Of a stretch of 64,000 bases of DNA, positions 30,202 through 37,554 are shown piece by piece. Every line of letters begins with the position of its first letter. Positions within the stretch are counted from its first letter, which is position 1. Origin of the DNA: DATGFB01 sp032160545 (lineage in GTDB: Bacteria; Actinomycetota; Actinomycetes; Mycobacteriales; Jatrophihabitantaceae); NCBI GenBank assembly GCA_032160545.1, contig JAVHVN010000064.1, positions 8,766-72,765 on the forward strand, written 5' to 3'. Below the pieces are notes generated by a model. That model ran no database searches and had not been told where the DNA came from. It saw only the letters and a program-made list of their open reading frames with translations. Position numbers and translations under genes: made by a program.

Positions 30202-31002
30202 GTGACCTACCGCGACGTGGACGTCGCCGGATTGTCGATTCGGCTCAGTGAGAGCGGTTCCGGCGACCCGCTGGTCGTGCTGCACCACTCGACCGGTCCG
30301 CTCTGGACCCGTGTCGACGACGAGCTGGCCCGCTCGTTCCACGTGATCGCCCCCGACCTGCCCGGCTTCGGATCGTCGACCCGGCCCGAGGACGCCCGAT
30401 CGCCGCGTGACCTGGCGATCTACATCAGCCAACTGATCGATGCGCTCGGCCTGGACCGAGTCCACCTGCTCGGCTTCGGCTTCGGCGGTTGGGTCGCCGC
30501 CGAGCTGGCCACGATGAACCAGCGGGCCTTGCACACGTTGACGCTCGTCGGGGCGGCCGGGGTCAGGCCGCGCGAGGGCTTCATCCACGATCCGCTCCTG
30601 GCCGGCTGGATCGAGTACGCCCGGCTGGGCTTCAGCCAGCAGTCCACCTTCGACGAGCTCTTCGGCGATCCGCCCGCGCCGGAGATCGTGGAGCGGTGGG
30701 ACTACAGCCGGGAGATGACCGCGCGGCTGACCTGGAAGCAGTGGATGTGGAACCTGTCGCTGCCACCGCTGTTACGGGGCATCCAGACACCCACCCTGGT
30801 GGTCTGGGGATCAGACGACGCCATCGTCCCGATCGACTGTGCGCACCAATACGTCGAGCTGATCCGGAACAGCCGGCTGGAGACGGTCTTCGGAGTCGGC
30901 CACCTGGTGGAGCTGGAAGACCCTGACGCACTCTGCCGACTGGTCAAGAAATTCGCCGTCCCGGCGCTGAACGTCGGCCCGTCCACTGCCCCGGTGAGTT
31001 GA
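30202..31002 (+). CDS. Alpha/beta hydrolase-fold protein lacking the nucleophile serine
   Basis: 266-residue alpha/beta-hydrolase fold. The oxyanion region is LHHSTG and the cap domain is at about 130-190. The acid Asp is in WGSDDAIVP and the His in GVGHLVELE. The nucleophile elbow, normally G-x-S-x-G, reads GFGFG (91-95) with Gly93 where Ser is expected. So hydrolase chemistry is doubtful, unless another residue serves. The GTG 30202 has no Shine-Dalgarno; GGAGG at 30172 is well spaced to an ATC codon at 30184. An 11-residue frame (30170-30205) ends on the GTG as GTGA. It is the first gene of an LLM operon. Confidence 0.78.
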   Translation: MTYRDVDVAGLSIRLSESGSGDPLVVLHHSTGPLWTRVDDELARSFHVIAPDLPGFGSSTRPEDARSPRDLAIYISQLIDALGLDRVHLLGFGFGGWVAAELATMNQRALHTLTLVGAAGVRPREGFIHDPLLAGWIEYARLGFSQQSTFDELFGDPPAPEIVERWDYSREMTARLTWKQWMWNLSLPPLLRGIQTPTLVVWGSDDAIVPIDCAHQYVELIRNSRLETVFGVGHLVELEDPDALCRLVKKFAVPALNVGPSTAPVS

Positions 31003-31012
31003 GGAGCGCGCC

Positions 31013-32332
31013 ATGTTCATCGGTTACTTCACCGAGCGTCCGTACCAGGATCCAGGCGCCGATTGGTACCAGGCCAACCGCCACGCGATGCTGGATCTGA
31101 CTTTGTCCAATGGGGTCATCGACCCGGACAAGCAGGCGCGGCTCTTCGACCGGTACTTCGACGAGAAGCTCTACGTCGAAGAAATGGGTTTCGACGGCGT
31201 GATGCTCAACGGCCACCACTCCACCCCGTTCTGCATGGGGGGCGGCCCGATGAATCTCGAGGCGGCCATCCTGGCCCGGATCACCGAGAAGCTGAAGATC
31301 GTCCTGCTGGGCAACGTCCTGCCCATCTGGGACGACCCGCTCTGGCTAGTCGAAGAGCTCGGCATGATTGACGTGATCTCGCGAGGTCGGCTGGTGTCGG
31401 GCTGGGTACGCGGCACCGGGCGGGAGAGCATCGCGCACAACGCGCAATCGCCCTACAACTGGGAGCGGTTCCAGGAGGCCCACGACTTCATCCTGAAAGC
31501 GTGGACCGAGCCGGGCCCGTGGCGCTGGGAGGGCAAGCACTACCAGTACCGGTACGTGAACCCGTGGGTCCGGCCCTACAGCCAGCCGCACCCGCGGATC
31601 TGGCTTGCCGGCATCATGAGCAAGGCCACCATCGACTGGGCCGTGAAGAACCGGTACCCGTACGTCATGCTCGACAGCAAGCTCGAGCTGACCCAGCAGG
31701 TCTTCGACTACTACCGCTCCCAGGCCCGCGAGAATGGCTATGAAGCCGGCAGCCAGAACCTCGGCTACATGTTCAAGATCCACGTGGACGAGACCGAGGA
31801 GAAGGCCTACGAGACCGGGCGCAAGCTCATCGAGGGGGCGGGCAACCTGTTTCTCGACGGCAGCCAGAGCCACGCCAATCCCTGGGCCCAGAACCTGCCC
31901 GGCCTGAACCCCCGCAAGGCCACCGGCTACCTGCCCACGTCCCAACACGTGCATGCCCGCAAGTCCCGGGGGATCAACCTCGAGGGTGAAGAGATCGACT
32001 TCACCGACAAGGCGGCCGACACCCCCGAAGAGTACGAGTTCCGGCGCAAGCAGATCTTCGACGGCCTGCTCGATCGCTACGCGGTGATCGTCGGGACACC
32101 GGAGTCGGCAGCCAAGAAGGTCAAACACATTCTCGAGGTGCTGCGGCCCGGCAACGTGTTCTTCTGGCACGGCGACGGAGACTTCAGCCACGAGGACACG
32201 ATGCGGGGAATCAAGCTCATGGGCGAGGAATTGCTGCCGGCGATCAGGGAAACCGGCAAAGAGCTTGGCCTGCTCTCGGCGTGGGAGGCCGACCCGGCCG
32301 GCACACCCATCGAGCCGGCGGCGGTCAGCTGA
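31013..32332 (+). CDS. LLM-class flavin-dependent oxidoreductase
   Basis: 439-residue bacterial luciferase-like TIM-barrel protein. These use FMNH2 or F420 as a diffusible cofactor for monooxygenation or hydride transfer. Family landmarks include the N-terminal strand MFIGYFTERPYQD, MGFDGVMLNGHHS, LLGNVLPIWDDPLWLVEE and the C-terminal YAVIVGTPESAAKKV. It has a long C-terminal part (about 330-439). GAGGAGCGCGCC before the ATG is a good ribosome site. The operon context suggests oxygenation of the imported substrate, perhaps as a type II Baeyer-Villiger or ring-cleaving enzyme; the substrate is unknown. Confidence 0.85.
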   Translation: MFIGYFTERPYQDPGADWYQANRHAMLDLTLSNGVIDPDKQARLFDRYFDEKLYVEEMGFDGVMLNGHHSTPFCMGGGPMNLEAAILARITEKLKIVLLGNVLPIWDDPLWLVEELGMIDVISRGRLVSGWVRGTGRESIAHNAQSPYNWERFQEAHDFILKAWTEPGPWRWEGKHYQYRYVNPWVRPYSQPHPRIWLAGIMSKATIDWAVKNRYPYVMLDSKLELTQQVFDYYRSQARENGYEAGSQNLGYMFKIHVDETEEKAYETGRKLIEGAGNLFLDGSQSHANPWAQNLPGLNPRKATGYLPTSQHVHARKSRGINLEGEEIDFTDKAADTPEEYEFRRKQIFDGLLDRYAVIVGTPESAAKKVKHILEVLRPGNVFFWHGDGDFSHEDTMRGIKLMGEELLPAIRETGKELGLLSAWEADPAGTPIEPAAVS

Positions 32333-32362
32333 CCAGATGCACCAGACAAGGGGACGAGCCGC

Positions 32363-33292
32363 GTGACGACAACGCCCGCCATCCGGATCGGCGCTGCCTT
32401 TCCCACGACCGAGATCTCACCGGACCGGGGGGCGGTTCGGGCATTCGTCGAGGCGGTGGGCGCCCTCGGCTTCGATCACATCTTGGCGTTGGACCACGTG
32501 CTGGGCGCCTACCCGCCCGCGCATCCAGACGGCCCAGCGTTGCAGCCGCTCGGGGACACCTCCGGCTGGGAGAACATCTATGACTACCGGACGCCCTTCC
32601 ACGAGCCGCTCGTCCTGTTCGGGTTCGTCGCCGCACTGACCGAGCTCGAGCTGTTCACCGGGGTGTTGATCCTGCCTCAGCGTCAAACCGCACTGGTCGC
32701 CAAGCAGGCGGCGCAGGTCGACATCCTCAGCGGCGGAAAGCTGCGTCTCGGCGTCGGCATCGGTTGGAACAACGTGGAGTACGACGGTCTCGGCAAGTCC
32801 TTCACCAACCGCGGCCGCCGCATCGAGGAGCAGGTGCGCCTGCTTCGGGAGCTCTGGACGAACGACGTCGTCAACTTTGAGGGCACGTACGAATCGGTGG
32901 TCGGCGCCGGCATTGCCCCCTTGCCAGTACAACGCCCCATCCCCGTCTGGATGGGCAGCGGCTACACCGGTCCGGCCCTGGAGCGCGCCGGTCGAATAGC
33001 CGACGGGTGGCTGGCCCAGCTGCGTCCGGGCCCTGAGTTCGACCAAGCGCTCGGGACGCTCTTCGCCGCGGCGACCAAAGCGGGGCGCAACCCGACCGAC
33101 CTGGGCATCCATGGCGGCCTCAGCGCGGGCCGACCCGATCAGGAACGAATCGCCAAGCATGCGGCCGGATGGAAAACAAGCGGCGTCACGCACATCTCAC
33201 TCAGCACGTCCAACGCTAGATTGCCAGACGTCGACGCGCACGTTGCCGCGCTCGGCCACGCGATCGAGACCGTCCGCGGTGAGCTCGGCTGA
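32363..33292 (+). CDS. LLM-class, F420-dependent-type oxidoreductase
   Basis: 309-residue luciferase-like protein of the F420-dependent subgroup (TIGR03619-like). Key segments are FDHILALDHVLGA, LTELELFTGVLILPQRQT, LGVGIGWNNVEYDGLGKSF and PIPVWMGSGY. A GTG start at 32363 follows the previous gene by 30 nt. It may be the second reductive or oxidative step of the operon. Assignment to F420 rather than FMN is by family, not by a diagnostic residue. Confidence 0.83.
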   Translation: MTTTPAIRIGAAFPTTEISPDRGAVRAFVEAVGALGFDHILALDHVLGAYPPAHPDGPALQPLGDTSGWENIYDYRTPFHEPLVLFGFVAALTELELFTGVLILPQRQTALVAKQAAQVDILSGGKLRLGVGIGWNNVEYDGLGKSFTNRGRRIEEQVRLLRELWTNDVVNFEGTYESVVGAGIAPLPVQRPIPVWMGSGYTGPALERAGRIADGWLAQLRPGPEFDQALGTLFAAATKAGRNPTDLGIHGGLSAGRPDQERIAKHAAGWKTSGVTHISLSTSNARLPDVDAHVAALGHAIETVRGELG

Positions 33293-33318
33293 CCTCGCTG
33301 CGTTGTCGTGGCCGCGGG

Positions 33319-34950
33319 TCAGTGCCCGGCCGGCGGCGACGCCTTGTACGCGTCGATCTTGATGTCGATCAGGACCGGCCCGGTGCGTGACGGCAGGGCC
33401 GCCAACGCGTGGTCGAGGTCGGCGGCATTGCGGACCGTGTAGCCGGTGCCGCCGAGAGCATCGGCGACCGGGGCGAAGTCCGGCCAGTCGAACGTGGACA
33501 TCACCGGGTCCATGTCGCGCATCGTGAACTGAATGTGCTCGGCGCCGTACGCCCCGTCGTTCAGCAATACCACGATCAGGTCGACGCCATGGCGTACGGC
33601 CGAGTTGAACTCGGCCACCCCATCCATCATGAACCCGCCATCACCGCAGATCAGCACGGTCGGACGGTCGGGGTTGCCGACGGCCGCGCCGACGGCCGTG
33701 CCCGTCCCCAGTCCGATCGACGCGAAGTTCATGGTCGTGATGAACGCACTGGGTTCCGGGACGCGCATTCCGGTGAAGGCCACTGAGAGGAACCGGCCGG
33801 CGTCGAGAACCACGTTGCGGTCGGCCGGAATCGCGGCGTCCAGGCGGGCTACGGCGGCGTGCATGTTCACCGTCCCCGGCGTGCTGTCCAGGTCGGGGAT
33901 GGGCGGCCGCGCGGCCGGGCTCTGCAGGGCCGCCGCCAGCTCGGGCGAGGCGAACGACCGTGGCTCGATGTCGCCCTCGTCCAGCATGGCCATGATCTGC
34001 TCGAGGACGGTCGTCGAGTCGCCCACGATGGCCACGTCGACCTTATAGCCGTACGCGAACGCGGTTGGGTCGGTGTCGATCTGCACCACCGCGCGATCCT
34101 TCAACAGCCCGCCGTCGACGGTCGTCCACTGGTTCAGGGAGGCACCGACCGCGATGATGCAGTCGCTGCGGGCAATGGTGTCGGCCGTGACCTCGTGCGA
34201 CACCGTACCCATCACGCCGAGATCGAAGGTCTCACCGCGAAAGAGGTCCTTGGCGCGCAACGTTGTTGCGACTGGCGCGCCCAGTCGGTCCGCGAACTTC
34301 AACAGCGCCGTGCGCGTAGCCGGCCGGCCGGCGCCGCGCCCGACCAGCAGGATCGGCCGTCGAGACGACGCGATGACGCCGACGGCCTGGTCGAGCACCT
34401 CCGGCTCGGCCGCGATCGCCTGTCGCGCAAACGAGAGGTTCGGTGCCACCAACGGCACGTCGGCCTCGGCCCACTGGAAGTCGGCGGGGACGTTGAGCAC
34501 GACCGGCATCCGCCGCTGCAGGGCGGTACGGGCCGCGCGGCCGAGGTCGTCGATGAACGTCCGGATCGAGTAGACCTGCTCGAAGATCGCGCCGGATGCC
34601 GAGACGACCTCCTGCTGGTTGATGCCCTGGATGTGTTCACGGCTGGACGCAGGGGTGTCGCCGGCGATCACCAGCGTCGCGCTGCGCGACCGCACCGCTT
34701 CGACCAGCGCCGTCACGGTGTTGGTCAGGCCCGGCCCGTGGGTGACGGTAGCCACGCCGAGTCGGCCGGTGATGTTGGCGTACCCGTTGGCGGCGAGGAC
34801 GGCTCCGCCCTCGTTGGCCATCGACAGGAACCGCCCGCCGCCGTGTTGGCGGTAGCTGTCCATCAGGAAAAGATTTCCATCGCCGAGCACGCCGAAAACC
34901 GTGTCGGTTACCTGTCCGAGCGTGCGACCGAACGCTTCGTGAAAGAGCAT
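33319..34950 (-). CDS. Thiamine diphosphate-dependent enzyme (acetolactate synthase/benzoylformate decarboxylase-like)
   Basis: 543-residue ThDP enzyme with the three usual domains. The activating Glu is in MANEGGAVLAANGYA. The Mg/ThDP motif is GDGGFMMDGVAEFNSAV followed by LNDGAYG. It has no regulatory subunit beside it, and its N-terminus lacks an acetolactate synthase signature. So a C-C lyase or 2-oxoacid decarboxylase in the catabolic pathway is more likely than branched-chain amino acid synthesis. It is last in an operon with a PEBP protein and a zinc alcohol dehydrogenase. Confidence 0.85.
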   Translation of the reverse strand: MLFHEAFGRTLGQVTDTVFGVLGDGNLFLMDSYRQHGGGRFLSMANEGGAVLAANGYANITGRLGVATVTHGPGLTNTVTALVEAVRSRSATLVIAGDTPASSREHIQGINQQEVVSASGAIFEQVYSIRTFIDDLGRAARTALQRRMPVVLNVPADFQWAEADVPLVAPNLSFARQAIAAEPEVLDQAVGVIASSRRPILLVGRGAGRPATRTALLKFADRLGAPVATTLRAKDLFRGETFDLGVMGTVSHEVTADTIARSDCIIAVGASLNQWTTVDGGLLKDRAVVQIDTDPTAFAYGYKVDVAIVGDSTTVLEQIMAMLDEGDIEPRSFASPELAAALQSPAARPPIPDLDSTPGTVNMHAAVARLDAAIPADRNVVLDAGRFLSVAFTGMRVPEPSAFITTMNFASIGLGTGTAVGAAVGNPDRPTVLICGDGGFMMDGVAEFNSAVRHGVDLIVVLLNDGAYGAEHIQFTMRDMDPVMSTFDWPDFAPVADALGGTGYTVRNAADLDHALAALPSRTGPVLIDIKIDAYKASPPAGH

Positions 34951-34971
34951 CGAAATCCAGCTCGTTTCGGG

Positions 34972-35982
34972 TTAAGGAACGAGAACAGCGCGGCCCAGAA
35001 GGCGTCCGGCCTTCAGGTCGGCGAATGCCTCTTCGTATCCATCCAATGGGTAGGTCCGATTGTGCAAGGTGACGAGTCCGTCGACGGTGAGCTGCACGAG
35101 GTCGACTAGGTCGAGATACGTGCCGACCTGACACCCGGCGATGCGTTTCTCGCCTCCGACCAGGTAACCGGTCGGCAGTTCGATGGTCCCGCCGTACCCG
35201 ACGACATAGTGGGTACCTTCCTGGCCGAGTATCGCTCCCGCGTCCTTCTCCGCGCCACCCTCACCGACGAAGTCCAGCACGACCGTCGCCCCGCCATTGG
35301 TGATCTCGACGACCTTCTCGACCTGCGTCCCGTCGGACCGGACGACGTGGTCGGCCCCGAGTTCTGTGGCCAGGTCCAGCGACGTCTCGCGAGGATCGAC
35401 GGCGATCACCCGGGCCGGCGTCATGGCCTTCAGGCACTGGATGGCGATGTGCCCCAGGCCGCCGACCCCGAGCACCACGACCGACGTGCCCGGACCAAGC
35501 GCCGGCACCGCCTTCTTGACCGCGTGAAAGGCCGTCAGGCCGGCATCGGCGTGCGCGGCAATGTCCGCCGGCGCCACACCGGCTGGCAACGGCACGACCG
35601 CGCGCGCACTCGTCTTGAGGAACTCGGCCATGCCGCCGGGTGCGGTGAGACCGGGGAAGACGTAGTCACGGCAGAACATGTCGGCGCCGGCCCGGCAGGC
35701 GCGGCAGAAGCCACAGGTGATGAACGGGTGCATGAGCACCGCCTCACCGACGGCGACGTTCGACACGGCCGAGCCGACCTCACTGACCCAGCCCGCGTTC
35801 TCGTGACCGAGGATCAACGGCAGCGGCAGCTCCATCTGGCCGTCGGTGATGTGGATATCGGTCCGGCACAAGCCGGCGCCGCCGATCCGCACGATGACGT
35901 CCCACGGGCCGGTGATCGTCGGCTCCGGCACGTTGTCGAGACGCGGCGCTCCACCCGGCGTCGAGAATTGAACCGCCTTCAT
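34972..35982 (-). CDS. Zinc-dependent medium-chain alcohol dehydrogenase
   Basis: 336-residue NAD(P)-dependent medium-chain dehydrogenase. GAGLCRTDIH gives the catalytic-zinc Cys, LILGHENAGWVSEVG the GHE motif, and CGFCRACRAGADMFC the four structural-zinc cysteines. The Rossmann motif is VVLGVGGLGHIAIQ. It oxidises an alcohol to an aldehyde or ketone. Operon position between the PEBP and ThDP genes suggests it acts on a pathway intermediate, perhaps an aldehyde produced by the ThDP enzyme. Confidence 0.9.
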   Translation of the reverse strand: MKAVQFSTPGGAPRLDNVPEPTITGPWDVIVRIGGAGLCRTDIHITDGQMELPLPLILGHENAGWVSEVGSAVSNVAVGEAVLMHPFITCGFCRACRAGADMFCRDYVFPGLTAPGGMAEFLKTSARAVVPLPAGVAPADIAAHADAGLTAFHAVKKAVPALGPGTSVVVLGVGGLGHIAIQCLKAMTPARVIAVDPRETSLDLATELGADHVVRSDGTQVEKVVEITNGGATVVLDFVGEGGAEKDAGAILGQEGTHYVVGYGGTIELPTGYLVGGEKRIAGCQVGTYLDLVDLVQLTVDGLVTLHNRTYPLDGYEEAFADLKAGRLLGRAVLVP

Positions 35983-36022
35983 CTAGCCAACCCAGCTCCC
36001 GCTCGTCGAGGCAGACCCACTC

Positions 36023-36490
36023 CTACTCGTTTGAATACGTACCGACGATCCGCGCCTGGTTGATGACATCCGGATCGATCTTGGCCTTCAAGTCCGTGAA
36101 ACTCAGGCCCGGCTCGAGTTCGAGATTGTTGCCGATCGCGTAGACATGGAAGTGATAAAAGTGGGTGCCGCTGCCAGGAGGAGGAGACGCCGGGATCCAG
36201 CCAGGCTGACCCATACCGTTGACACCCTGCGTGTAGTCGCCGCCACCGCCTTCGGGCACCTCACGTACGTCCGCCGGAATGCCATAGATAACCCAGTGCG
36301 TGAAGCCGTCGATCACCGGCGCGTCCATGTCGTTGCAGACCACGGCGAACGATGTCGTTCCCTCCGGAACCTCGGACCAGGAGATCTGCGGCGACGTGCC
36401 AGCGCCGTTGTTGGAATGGGCATCAGGCAACCGCTCACCGTGCTCGAAAGCGCTGCTCGATGCGCTCAAGCTGCCACCGTTCCACTTCAT
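36023..36490 (-). CDS. YbhB/YbcL-type PEBP-family protein
   Basis: 155-residue phosphatidylethanolamine-binding/Raf-kinase-inhibitor-like protein. The family core is seen in SPQISWSEVPEGTTSF, CNDMDAP, THWVIYGIPA and GTHFYHFHVYA. ATG 36490 has GGGGAG six nt upstream. No signal peptide is visible. It leads an operon with the dehydrogenase and ThDP genes and has an operator-like palindrome about 105 nt upstream. The role in catabolism is unknown; these proteins bind small anions. Confidence 0.85.
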   Translation of the reverse strand: MKWNGGSLSASSSAFEHGERLPDAHSNNGAGTSPQISWSEVPEGTTSFAVVCNDMDAPVIDGFTHWVIYGIPADVREVPEGGGGDYTQGVNGMGQPGWIPASPPPGSGTHFYHFHVYAIGNNLELEPGLSFTDLKAKIDPDVINQARIVGTYSNE

Positions 36491-36596
36491 CTGCTGCTCC
36501 CCACGTCGTTTCAGAATAGGTAGATTGCGTGCGACCACGGGGCCTGACTGAACACCGCAGTGCGCACAGGCCGACCGAGAAAAAATTCAATCCGGT

Positions 36597-36611
36597 TATG
36601 ATTAAATCATA
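36597..36611. promoter_or_regulatory. Palindromic operator site 2
   Basis: TATGATTAAATCATA, arms perfectly complementary. It lies in the gap upstream of the PEBP-ADH-ThDP operon and six nt from the end of the next operon. It matches the island consensus. Confidence 0.65.
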
Positions 36612-36616
36612 GCCCG

Positions 36617-37534
36617 CTAGGGGGTCGTTGCCAACGGATCGGCCACCGATTTGTTCAGGGGAACGATCGGCGGCGCCTCGTTCCAAGCGGGGACACCGTG
36701 CTCGGGCTTACCGACCGGGTAGTGGTCGTCGTTCAACTCGGCCCAGTGCGAGTGATTCAACTGGTGCATGGTGAAACACGCGTTCAAAGCGTTGTAGAAC
36801 CCCATGTTGTCCACCGTCTGGTTCACCGACTCCTTTATCAACAGGGCCGCCATTGTCGGGGGCTTGGCCAGCCGGCGCGCGAACTCGACAGTCCGATCTT
36901 CGAGCTCGTCCCTCGGGAAGACCTTGCTGACCATGCCGAGCCGGTAGGCCTCGTCGACGTCCAGCGAATCGCCGGTCAGCATCAGCTCCTTGGTGCGACG
37001 CGGGCCCAACTCCCATGGATGGGCGAAGTACTCCACGCCACACATACCCAACCGGGTGCCGACGACGTCGGCGAAGGTGGTGTCATCGGCGGCGACGATC
37101 AGGTCGCACGCCCACATGATCATGAGGCCGGCCGACAACACGGTGCCCTGCACCTGGGCCACCGTGATTTTGCGCAGATTGCGCCACCGCAGCGTGTTTT
37201 CGAAGAAGTAGTGCCATTCCTGGAGCATGCGCTTCTCGGCGCCGACGCGAGTGCCGCCATTGATCAACATCGTGGGGTGCTGGTCCGGGCCGGGGGCCAT
37301 CTCGGCCATCAGCTCCTTCGAGCCGAGGTCATGGCCGGACGAGAAGACCGGGCCGACGCCACCGAGGATGACCACGCGCACCTTGTCGTCGGCTTCAGCG
37401 GCCATGAACGCGTCATTGAGTTCGACGAGCAGGCCGCGATGCTGGGCGTTGCGCGTGCGTGGGCGATTCAGCATGATCCGGGCGATCAGGCCGTCGTCGA
37501 GCGTTTCGTAGGTGATGTACCGGTAGTCAGCCAC
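36617..37534 (-). CDS. Crotonase-fold protein lacking both catalytic glutamates
   Basis: 305-residue enoyl-CoA hydratase/isomerase superfamily protein. The oxyanion segment FSSGHDLG and the second segment QGTVLSAGLMIMWACDL are present. The two hydratase glutamates are missing: the first position is Met in GLMIMWACD, and the second motif reads FADVVGTRLG. It may therefore be a CoA-dependent lyase, hydrolase or isomerase. A long C-terminal region is present (about 230-305). It follows the NDP-forming CoA ligase by 21 nt, forming a two-gene unit. Confidence 0.83.
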   Translation of the reverse strand: MADYRYITYETLDDGLIARIMLNRPRTRNAQHRGLLVELNDAFMAAEADDKVRVVILGGVGPVFSSGHDLGSKELMAEMAPGPDQHPTMLINGGTRVGAEKRMLQEWHYFFENTLRWRNLRKITVAQVQGTVLSAGLMIMWACDLIVAADDTTFADVVGTRLGMCGVEYFAHPWELGPRRTKELMLTGDSLDVDEAYRLGMVSKVFPRDELEDRTVEFARRLAKPPTMAALLIKESVNQTVDNMGFYNALNACFTMHQLNHSHWAELNDDHYPVGKPEHGVPAWNEAPPIVPLNKSVADPLATTP

Positions 37535-37554
37535 GTGAACACATCCTTCAAGAT

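Noticed and set aside
33319..34950. Biosynthetic acetolactate synthase (ilvB)
   Set aside because: No ilvN or other branched-chain biosynthesis genes nearby, and it lies in a catabolic operon with an alcohol dehydrogenase.
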